The notes beneath the pieces were generated by a model. It was not told the DNA's origin. It ran no database searches and was given only the letters and a program-made list of their open reading frames with translations. Positions 38,519 through 45,539 of a stretch of DNA of 64,000 nucleotides are shown here, in pieces (the stretch's first letter is position 1; each line of letters begins with the position of its first letter). The position numbers and the translations under genes are program-made. This stretch comes from Dechloromonas sp. (GTDB lineage Bacteria; Pseudomonadota; Gammaproteobacteria; Burkholderiales; Rhodocyclaceae), in contig JAEUOG010000012.1 in assembly GCA_016790815.1 (NCBI GenBank), positions 1 to 64,000 on the forward strand, written 5' to 3'.

Positions 38519-40413
38519 AACCCATCAGCCAGGGACAACCCAGAATGGCCGACCTGCCGAGGCGCCCGACCCCGGAACGCCACAGCCGCGAGGCCCAGGC
38601 CGACCAGCGTGCCGCCAGCGCACTCGCCGACGGCACGCTGCGCAGCACACTTTCTGCACCCCGGCGCAACCTGCCGAACTGGCAAACGGCCGGCAATCCG
38701 CTCCCGGAACAGGGGGGACACAGCCTTTCTCCGACGCTGCGCGCCCCGTTCGAACAAGGTTTCGGCCATGACTTTTCCCAGGTACGCATTTTCCCGGCCG
38801 GTGAGACGGCCGATGCGGTGAAGAGAGCTGGTAGCCGCGCCGTCACCTGTGGCCCCCGAATCGCGCTTGCGCCAGGCCAGTGGGCGCCAGAAACGCCGAG
38901 CGGCCGTGCCCTGCTCGCCCATGAACTGGCCCACGTCACGCAACAGGCAGGCGAAGGCAGGACGCGAATCGATCACAAGACGCTGGATGAAGAGATCGAC
39001 GAGGACCTGAAGAAACACGCGGCGGCCGACCCCAAGGGGCTCGACCCCAACAACGAGGAGTACGCCCGTACGCTGCAAGCTTACGGTAAAGGCATCAGTC
39101 GCGACAGCCAGGGCAAACTGATTCAGGAACCCAAGGACCCGAAAGCCAAGGAAGCCTGGAAACGCAACTTGCAGAAAGTCGAAAATCTGGCCGGACGGAT
39201 ACTCGACAAGAGCGGTGCCAAGGTTGACCAGAAAAACGAGCGGGCACAGATGCTTGCGGTCGACCTTGCCAATGTCGGTCAGATCAACGAAGCGATGGCA
39301 CTCGCACCCAGGATCGCCGATCCCAATATCCGGAAATTTGTCTATCAGGCCGTACTCGAGCAACCGGCCAAGGTCAGTGAAACGCAAATTGCCAGCATCG
39401 CTCAGGATCAGGCGAACAATGCCAAGGCAATGTCGGATCATGACCTGCTCTCAAGGCTCACCGCCGACCAGGGCGGCTACGCCGGACAACTGGGTGGCGC
39501 CAAGGTGAATGCAGCGCTCAAGGCCATCGTAAAAGCCTATGCCGCCGATGCCGACCTGCCGGCAAAACTGGCCAAGGTCACCTATTTTCTGCCCGGTTGC
39601 AGGGCCGCCTTCACCGAATGGATGATGGCCGAAAAGCGCGGCACTCTACTTCAGTTGGTGTCCGAGCAACCCTATTTTGTCGAAGGCGCCGAAATCGAAG
39701 TCAAAGGCAACAAAGAGAATCCCGATCCCGCAACGCGCGGCTGGGCGGTCGGCAACAAGCAGCGGGTAACTGTCGACAACGTATTGGCGCTGGGCAGCGC
39801 CGCCGGCATCACGATCAGCGCCCCCACCGCCCGCGACATCAACAGCCTGAAAACCTGGCTGGAGACCAACACCGAAAACATCGGCCATGCCTTGAAAAAA
39901 CAGTTCCCGGGTGATGCCGCCAAAGCGGAAGCCATGTTTACGCAGATTGTCGAGGCCTTCACCTGGCATAGCACCGAAGACGTGAAACCGGACAAGTCAG
40001 GACACATTTCTGGCTTGAGTGCCGCGGGCCCGCAAAACAAGCAACTCAAGGTGGACTGTGATGTCCTCGCCACCTACGGTGTTCGCCTGCTCGTCGCCGC
40101 AGGTTTCACTCCGATCGGCTACATGGCGATCAAGCCGGGGGACACGAAACGTCTGGGTCATGCCGTGGCACTGCTTCAGCAAGGGACGAATTTCCGTGCC
40201 ATATCCAATAGCGCCACAAAGGATCTGGGCGCCATATCCAAACCTGCAGCCCTGGAACAACTTCGCGACTTCGGTCTTGCCCAGGGCTACGACGCCGACA
40301 AACCACTGGACAGCTACGGCATCTACTATAAGGACAGCGACGCCAAGGGCACGCTGCCCGACGAAGTGCTCAATCAGGACAACAACGCCCACGAAAAAGG
40401 TCTGAGCAAATGA
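38515..40413 (+). CDS. DUF4157 protein with transglutaminase/papain-like C-terminus (candidate eCIS effector)
   Basis: 632 residues. The N-terminal eCIS-core DUF4157 domain (about 75-145) has FGHDFSQVRIFPAGETADAV and a metalloprotease-like LLAHELAHVTQQ (His136, Glu137, His140). The middle (about 160-320) is helical and charged. The C-terminal region has Cys515 in KVDCDVLATYGVRLLVAAGF, His549 in LGHAVALLQQG and Asn565/Asp570 about 16-21 residues later, the order and spacing of transglutaminase-like or papain-fold peptidases (CxxxA..LL..AGF then GHA). This makes it a good candidate for delivered cargo. No signal peptide. The C/H/N assignment is by pattern, not structure. Confidence 0.8.
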   Translation: MKPISQGQPRMADLPRRPTPERHSREAQADQRAASALADGTLRSTLSAPRRNLPNWQTAGNPLPEQGGHSLSPTLRAPFEQGFGHDFSQVRIFPAGETADAVKRAGSRAVTCGPRIALAPGQWAPETPSGRALLAHELAHVTQQAGEGRTRIDHKTLDEEIDEDLKKHAAADPKGLDPNNEEYARTLQAYGKGISRDSQGKLIQEPKDPKAKEAWKRNLQKVENLAGRILDKSGAKVDQKNERAQMLAVDLANVGQINEAMALAPRIADPNIRKFVYQAVLEQPAKVSETQIASIAQDQANNAKAMSDHDLLSRLTADQGGYAGQLGGAKVNAALKAIVKAYAADADLPAKLAKVTYFLPGCRAAFTEWMMAEKRGTLLQLVSEQPYFVEGAEIEVKGNKENPDPATRGWAVGNKQRVTVDNVLALGSAAGITISAPTARDINSLKTWLETNTENIGHALKKQFPGDAAKAEAMFTQIVEAFTWHSTEDVKPDKSGHISGLSAAGPQNKQLKVDCDVLATYGVRLLVAAGFTPIGYMAIKPGDTKRLGHAVALLQQGTNFRAISNSATKDLGAISKPAALEQLRDFGLAQGYDADKPLDSYGIYYKDSDAKGTLPDEVLNQDNNAHEKGLSK

Positions 40414-42215
40414 GCCAGCTTGCCCACCCCGTTCCGTCACAGGCCTCCGCCGTCGACCGCCCCGTTACGTCGCCCCGCCACGGGCTTACGCCAGGCAAGT
40501 CAGCGCTGACGGCTCCGCACGACCAGGTTCCTGCACTGTTGGCCACCGGCCAGCCCCTGCCCAGCGCCCTGCGGCAGGAATTCGAACCCTTCTTCGCCCA
40601 CGACCTGTCACGGGTCCGCATCCATGTCGACCAGCCAGCGCGCCAGATGGCAGGTCGTCTGACGGCCGATGCCTTCGCCATGGGCAGCAACATCGGTTTT
40701 GCCGCCAATCGCTACCAACCCGACACGATTGGCGGGCGTCGGCTGTTAGTCCATGAACTGGCGCATGTCGTGCAACAAGGCGCGACTTCTGCGGTCGACG
40801 CCGAAAAAATGCCAAAAACGCTGCCGCCATCCGCCGAACGGCAGGCCGATGCCGCCGCGCTGGCCTATCTGGCTGGCCTCCCGGGGCCGGCGTTATCGCG
40901 ATTCCAGCCCGGCGTGGCCTGTGCGGTGAAGACTAATGGCGGCGAGTTCGATACGGACAGCTATACGCCAACAAACGTCCCGCCGAAAAAGGGCGGTACT
41001 GTCGGCAAGGTGATCGGCGCACACATCAGCCTGAAATTCACGCCCAACGACCTGGTCGAGGCCGATCTGATCGGCACCGTGCAGTCAGTCCGTACGCTGC
41101 GCGCAACAAAGGCCGGCGGGCCTGTCGATGCAACCAGTTTTCCATCGGCCCACAAGGGCACGATGGCGCTCGGCAAGACCGACAGCGATCCAGGCCGGGT
41201 GATTGACCAGACCGATACCGGCACCAAGAAGACGCCGAATACAAATCCGCTTTATGCGACGGACGCAAAACCGGGTGCCATACCAAAAACGCTCACCGAA
41301 GCAGTTCCGGCGGAGGAGACAACTGGCACTAGAGCCGGTTACGGAAAGGACGGGTTTGGCGAGCACGGCTACCGGAAAAAGAAATCCGACGGCAGCTTCG
41401 AGGTCAAGACAGCCACATTGTCGGACTCCCCCCGCAGAAGCATTGCCTTTGCCAAACAGGAGTGGGTGCAGACCTTCGAAGTTTCGGCGCTGGCGCTTTC
41501 CGGACCGTTGGCCAATACCTATCTCGGCTCGGTCGAATGGGGATGGAAGTGCGATGCCGCCGGCAACGCCACGCTGGCGCCACCGGCCATCCGGCTGATT
41601 TCGCCCGGCTTGCCGAGCAGCGCATTCACCGATGCCGCTAAGAAATGGAACGCCGCGAAAACGGTCAAGGACCCGAAGAGCAAGAAGGTACTCGACACGA
41701 TCGACCTGCCACTACCGACCAGCGCCGCCGAGACCAGCAACAAGCCGGCGGCTGATCGAAGCACAGGTGAGCTACTGGTTTCGCTCGGCGCCGTAGACAA
41801 AACCCTGGCCACCGCCAAGGATGTCGACAAGAACGCCAAGACGCTGGAAAAGCGCGCCATGGAGCAAACCCTAGCCACCCGCCAGACACTGATCGACGTC
41901 AACGTCAAAAAGACCGAGGACTGGACCGGGGCCGACGAAGTCTATGCCCTGCTCAGCAGCGGCAGCAAGCGCCAGAAAACACCGGTCAAGAGCCTCAACG
42001 ACGGCCAGTCGGGCAGCTTCGTCCTGCCGCTGCCCGGCCTGATGCCGATCAACGGCCCCATCTCGGTTCAGATATTCGACGAGGACACAGGCACATTCTT
42101 CGACCAGGACGACATGATCGTCAACATGGCGTGGCAGTCGCCCTATGGCGCCATCCGCAACACCCGCTCGCTCGATGAAGCGGAGTACGACGTACGCGTG
42201 AGGTTCAACAAATGA
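40410..42215 (+). CDS. DUF4157 protein, second copy (eCIS core domain)
   Basis: 601 residues. The DUF4157 region is at about 50-135: FEPFFAHDLSRVRIHVDQP, IGFAANRYQPDT and VHELAHVVQQG (His115, Glu116, His119). A repeat-derived segment (about 126-139, SAVDAEKMPKTL) directly follows the HELAH helix. Further on come a beta-rich region (AHISLKFTPNDLVEADLIG), a Trp-rich SVEWGWKCDAAGN stretch, and a C-terminal beta-sandwich (about 490-601; DVNVKKTEDWTGADEVYALL, SVQIFDEDTGTFFDQDD) that looks C2-like with acidic loops. It lacks the Cys/His pattern of its neighbour, so it may be structural, an adaptor or a different effector. Confidence 0.8.
   Translation: MSQLAHPVPSQASAVDRPVTSPRHGLTPGKSALTAPHDQVPALLATGQPLPSALRQEFEPFFAHDLSRVRIHVDQPARQMAGRLTADAFAMGSNIGFAANRYQPDTIGGRRLLVHELAHVVQQGATSAVDAEKMPKTLPPSAERQADAAALAYLAGLPGPALSRFQPGVACAVKTNGGEFDTDSYTPTNVPPKKGGTVGKVIGAHISLKFTPNDLVEADLIGTVQSVRTLRATKAGGPVDATSFPSAHKGTMALGKTDSDPGRVIDQTDTGTKKTPNTNPLYATDAKPGAIPKTLTEAVPAEETTGTRAGYGKDGFGEHGYRKKKSDGSFEVKTATLSDSPRRSIAFAKQEWVQTFEVSALALSGPLANTYLGSVEWGWKCDAAGNATLAPPAIRLISPGLPSSAFTDAAKKWNAAKTVKDPKSKKVLDTIDLPLPTSAAETSNKPAADRSTGELLVSLGAVDKTLATAKDVDKNAKTLEKRAMEQTLATRQTLIDVNVKKTEDWTGADEVYALLSSGSKRQKTPVKSLNDGQSGSFVLPLPGLMPINGPISVQIFDEDTGTFFDQDDMIVNMAWQSPYGAIRNTRSLDEAEYDVRVRFNK
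40784..40825 (+). repeat. Dispersed repeat, copy i (in frame inside the second DUF4157 gene)
   Basis: GACTTCTGCGGTCGACGCCG then AAAAAATGCCAAAAACG. More diverged than other copies but with the same layout: TTC(T/C), GCGGTC, A-rich, GCCAAAA. Confidence 0.5.
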
Positions 42216-42865
42216 GCGGCCCCTTTTCTCCCAAGCTCCTGCGTGGCGGCCTGATCCTGATCGATCCGTCCAGCGGCGCCGTGCAGCGGGTCATTTCGCT
42301 GCAGTACAACCCGGAAACCCTGACCCGCACGCTGCAACCGCAGGCCACCGAGTCGGGCGGGCCGTTTTCCGAGCCACTGCGCCTGAAGGGCCCACCCACC
42401 GAGACCTTCAAGCTCGACGCCGAAATCGATGCCACCGATCAACTGGAATTCCCCGACCAGCACCCGAAGACCGTTTCCTCAGGCATCCATCCGCAACTGG
42501 CGGCGCTCGAAACCATCGTGTATCCGGACAGTGGCACGCTGATCCAGAACAACACGCTGCTCAGTTTCGGCACACTCGAAATTGCGCCGACGGTCGCGCC
42601 GCTGACCCTTTTCGTATGGAGCAAGGAACGCGTCGTACCGGTGCGCATCACCGATTTTTCGATCACCGAAGAAGCTTTCGACAGCGCGCTGAACCCCATC
42701 CGCGCCAAGGTCTCGCTGAGTCTCAAGGTTCTCCATGTCGGCGACCTCGGTTTCAACGACAAAGGTGGGCATCTCTATATGGTTTATCAACAGCGCAAGG
42801 AACGCCTGGCGGCCGATGCCGGCCTGGGCAGCCTTGCCTCGCTGGGATTGGGTGGATTGCCATGA
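42212..42865 (+). CDS. CIS tube/LysM-type adaptor protein (Pvc7-like)
   Basis: 217 residues matching the contractile injection system tube-protein N-terminal family: GGLILIDPSSGAVQRVISLQYNPETLTRTLQ at the start (split here only for reading), then LRLKGPPTETFKLDAEIDATD and VRITDFSITEEAFD. Pvc7/Afp7 proteins link the first tube ring to the spike hub. The LysM part normally fused at the C-terminus of Pvc7 is encoded separately just downstream. Confidence 0.85.
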   Translation: MSGPFSPKLLRGGLILIDPSSGAVQRVISLQYNPETLTRTLQPQATESGGPFSEPLRLKGPPTETFKLDAEIDATDQLEFPDQHPKTVSSGIHPQLAALETIVYPDSGTLIQNNTLLSFGTLEIAPTVAPLTLFVWSKERVVPVRITDFSITEEAFDSALNPIRAKVSLSLKVLHVGDLGFNDKGGHLYMVYQQRKERLAADAGLGSLASLGLGGLP

Positions 42866-43203
42866 GCATCGAACGATTCCCCCCCAACAGCCGCTACAAC
42901 GGCATTCCCACGGCCGAACTGGAAGGCCCGGATGGCGAGAAGACCGTCTATCTGCGCCGCCGTTTCATCCCCGACCCGGCCACGCTGGTCACCGTCGGCG
43001 AAGTCCAGGTTCAGGGTGGCGACCGTCTCGACCGCCTGGCAGCAAGCAACCTCGGCGACCCGATCCAGTTCTGGCGCATCGCCGACGGCAACGGCGCCCA
43101 GGTGCCGAGCGATCTTGAACATCCCGGCGACACGCTGCGCCTGACCTTGCCGGCCGCACTTGGCGGCGGCATCGGTTTCAACAACGGAGGAAGCGGTGCT
43201 TAA
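42862..43203 (+). CDS. LysM-like baseplate protein
   Basis: 113 residues from the ATG at 42862 (overlaps the previous stop). The C-terminal half has a LysM-type pattern: GGDRLDRLAASNLGDPIQFWRIADGN, then LEHPGDTLRLTLP. It corresponds to the LysM tail of Pvc7/gp53-like proteins in other systems. It probably packs in the baseplate rather than binding peptidoglycan. Overlaps the hub gene by 8 nt. Confidence 0.8.
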   Translation: MSIERFPPNSRYNGIPTAELEGPDGEKTVYLRRRFIPDPATLVTVGEVQVQGGDRLDRLAASNLGDPIQFWRIADGNGAQVPSDLEHPGDTLRLTLPAALGGGIGFNNGGSGA

Positions 43204-44323
43204 GGGCATCCACCTCACGCTGCTGGTCGGGCCGGGCGTTCCCATCCCGGCCCCGAAGCCCTTGATGGACGCCCTCGAAAGCGTCGAAGTCACCTCGGCG
43301 GCCGATACACCGAGCGGCTTCCAGCTCAGCTTCGTCATCGACAACCGCTCGCCGCTACACACCCTGCTGCTTGTCGCTGGGGGCCAGGTGCCTTGGTTGC
43401 GCGTCATCCTCGTCGCCACGCTGAACAGCCTGCCAACCGTACTGATGGATGGCCTGATCACCCGTCAGGAAATCACGGGTGGCAACGAGCCGGGCCAGAG
43501 CCGCCTGACGATCACCGGCGAAGACCTGACGGTGGCAATGGACAAACAGGACATGAGCGGCCTGCCCTATCCTGCCATGCCACCGGCCGCCCGCGTCGCG
43601 CTGATCGTCGCCCGCTACGGGCTGTACGGCATGCTGCCAATCATCATCCCGTCGCTATTCGAAGACATCCCGATCCCGGTCGAGCGCATTCCGACCCACG
43701 AAGGCACCGACCTCGCCTACATCAAGACGCTGGCCAGGGAAGCCGGCCATGTCTTCTACATCGAACCGGGCCCGCTGCCCGGCGCCAATGTCGCCTACTG
43801 GGGACCGGAGATCCGCCTCGGCATGGTTCAGCCGGCGCTCAGTCTCGGCATGGACGTACACAGCAACGTCGAATCACTGTCTTTCGCGGTCAACCAGTCA
43901 GGCGCCGAAATTCCCATCGTCTTCATCCAGAACCCGATCACCAAGTTCCCGATTCCGCTCCCTGTGCCCGACGTCAGTCTGGCCAATCCGCCGCTCGGCC
44001 TGATTCCGCCCATGCCGAAGAGCGTCAAGCTGATGAAGGAAACCGCCAAGCTGTCGCCCATTGCAGCCCTCGGCAAGGGGCTGGCCGCAGCCGCTGGCTC
44101 ATCAGCCGATGCGGTGACCGGTGACGGCAGCCTCGACGTGCTGCGCTACGGCCATGTCCTGAAAGCCCGCCAACTGGTTGGCGTGCGCGGTGCCGGGATG
44201 TCCTTCGACGGTCTGTATTACGTCAAGAAAGTCAGTAGCAAGCTCAAGGCCGGCGAGTTCAAACAAAGTTTTTCACTGGCCCGCAACGGCCTGATCTCAA
44301 CCCTTCCACTGGTGCCGGCATGA
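43196..44323 (+). CDS. Baseplate hub protein (gp27/late control D-like)
   Basis: 375 residues from a GTG at 43196 with GGAGG 5 nt upstream; upstream in-frame ATGs lie inside the previous gene. It shows the hub fold: SRLTITGEDLTVAMDKQDM, then VERIPTHEGTDLAYIKTLAREAGHVFYIEPG, the hallmark of phage late-control D/Pvc8 N-terminal halves. It should form the trimeric hub between the tube and the spike. The spike half is a separate gene immediately downstream. Confidence 0.85.
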   Translation: MLKGIHLTLLVGPGVPIPAPKPLMDALESVEVTSAADTPSGFQLSFVIDNRSPLHTLLLVAGGQVPWLRVILVATLNSLPTVLMDGLITRQEITGGNEPGQSRLTITGEDLTVAMDKQDMSGLPYPAMPPAARVALIVARYGLYGMLPIIIPSLFEDIPIPVERIPTHEGTDLAYIKTLAREAGHVFYIEPGPLPGANVAYWGPEIRLGMVQPALSLGMDVHSNVESLSFAVNQSGAEIPIVFIQNPITKFPIPLPVPDVSLANPPLGLIPPMPKSVKLMKETAKLSPIAALGKGLAAAAGSSADAVTGDGSLDVLRYGHVLKARQLVGVRGAGMSFDGLYYVKKVSSKLKAGEFKQSFSLARNGLISTLPLVPA

Positions 44324-44835
44324 CTGAAAAAACGCGCCATTACGGTAAGTACCGCGGAGTCGTTATCAACAACATCGACGCCAAGCAAATGGGTCGCATC
44401 CAGGTCCAGGTGCCCGATGTGCTGGGCCCGACACTGTCGTCGTGGGCGATGCCCTGTGTGCCTTTCGCCGGCATCCAGAGCGGCGTTTTCGTTACGCCAC
44501 AGATCGGCGCCGGCGTCTGGATCGAATTCGAGCAGGGCGATGCCGACTATCCGATCTGGGTCGGCGGCTTCTGGGGTTCGGCTGCCGAAGTGCCGGCCCT
44601 GGCGCTGCTTGGCCTGCCCGTATCACCAAGCATCGTTCTGCAGACCGGCAACCAGAACACGCTGATGATCTCCGACCTGCCCGGACCGACCGGCGGCATC
44701 CTGTTGAAGCACATGACCGGAGCGATGATTTCAATCAGCGAGATCGGCATCACCATTTCCAACGGCCAGGGCGCCACCATCATGCTCACCGGCCCGACGG
44801 TGACCATCAACAACGGCGCCCTGACGGTGATCTGA
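44320..44835 (+). CDS. Spike protein (gpV/VgrG-C-like OB and beta-helix)
   Basis: 171 residues. An N-terminal OB-fold domain (GKYRGVVINNIDAKQMGRIQVQVPDVLG, read in parts) contains PQIGAGVWIEFEQGD and PIWVGGFWG. A short triple beta-helix region follows, with repeating hydrophobic-Gly pattern (ISISEIGITISNGQGATIML). It is the central puncturing spike, split from the hub as in T4-like and P2-like tails. Overlaps the hub gene by 4 nt. Confidence 0.9.
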   Translation: MTEKTRHYGKYRGVVINNIDAKQMGRIQVQVPDVLGPTLSSWAMPCVPFAGIQSGVFVTPQIGAGVWIEFEQGDADYPIWVGGFWGSAAEVPALALLGLPVSPSIVLQTGNQNTLMISDLPGPTGGILLKHMTGAMISISEIGITISNGQGATIMLTGPTVTINNGALTVI

Positions 44836-44851
44836 AAGGGACGACACGACC

Positions 44852-45175
44852 ATGCCCGGACCTCTCCTCCACCTCGGCGCAACCGTCCTCTGTTCCCACG
44901 GTGGCCAGGCCACGCCAACGGCGCCCAACCCGCGCGTGCTGCTCTCCGGCCAGCCGGCGACCACACTCGGTGCGCCCTACATGATTGCCGGCTGTGCCAT
45001 GCCCCCGCCGCCAGCGGGCAACGGGCCTTGCGTCACCGGTCAGTGGCTGATGGGCGCAACGCGGGTGTTGATCGGTGGGCAGCCGGCACTGCTCCAGGCC
45101 TCACCCTCCGTCTGCGCACCGACAGGCACACCGATGATGGCCGTCGTCGCGCAAACCCGCGTGATTGGAACCTGA
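44852..45175 (+). CDS. PAAR-like spike-tip protein
   Basis: 107 residues. Small, Gly/Pro-rich, with regularly spaced beta turns and Cys/His residues (VLCSHGGQATP, IAGCAMP, SVCAPTGTP) that probably bind a metal at the point of the cone, as in PAAR and PAAR-like (DUF4280) proteins. It follows the spike gene and caps its tip (Pvc10 position). Confidence 0.82.
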   Translation: MPGPLLHLGATVLCSHGGQATPTAPNPRVLLSGQPATTLGAPYMIAGCAMPPPPAGNGPCVTGQWLMGATRVLIGGQPALLQASPSVCAPTGTPMMAVVAQTRVIGT

Positions 45176-45176
45176 A

Positions 45177-45539
45177 ATGACGCACCTCCACTTTCCCTTC
45201 CAGCCCGACGCGCGCGGCCGCAGCGGCGAAGCCGACGGCGATGCCCACCTGCGCGACATGATCGAACAGGTGTTATTCACCATCCCTGGCGAACGCGTCA
45301 ACCGTCCCGATTTCGGCTGCAGCCTGCTGCAACTGGTATTCGCCCCGAACAGCGACACGCTGGCCGCCGCCGTCCAGATGACGGTGCACAGCGCCCTGCA
45401 GCAATGGCTGGGCGACCGCATCATCGTCGAAGGTGTCAATGTCGAGCACGACGAAGGCACGCTCGCCGTCGATGTCCAGTATGTTGTTAGGCGCGGCCAA
45501 GAACGCCGCCTCACCCGATTTACCCGGGGGGCGCCATGA
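45177..45539 (+). CDS. gp25-like baseplate wedge protein
   Basis: 120 residues from the ATG at 45177, two bases after the PAAR stop. It has the GPW/gp25 family signature: HLRDMIEQVLFTIPGERVNRPDFGCSLLQLVFAPN (quoted in two parts: HLRDMIEQVLFTIPGER and NRPDFGCSLLQLVF). gp25 starts sheath assembly on the baseplate (Pvc9 role). Its stop overlaps the next baseplate gene by 4 nt. Confidence 0.92.
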   Translation: MTHLHFPFQPDARGRSGEADGDAHLRDMIEQVLFTIPGERVNRPDFGCSLLQLVFAPNSDTLAAAVQMTVHSALQQWLGDRIIVEGVNVEHDEGTLAVDVQYVVRRGQERRLTRFTRGAP

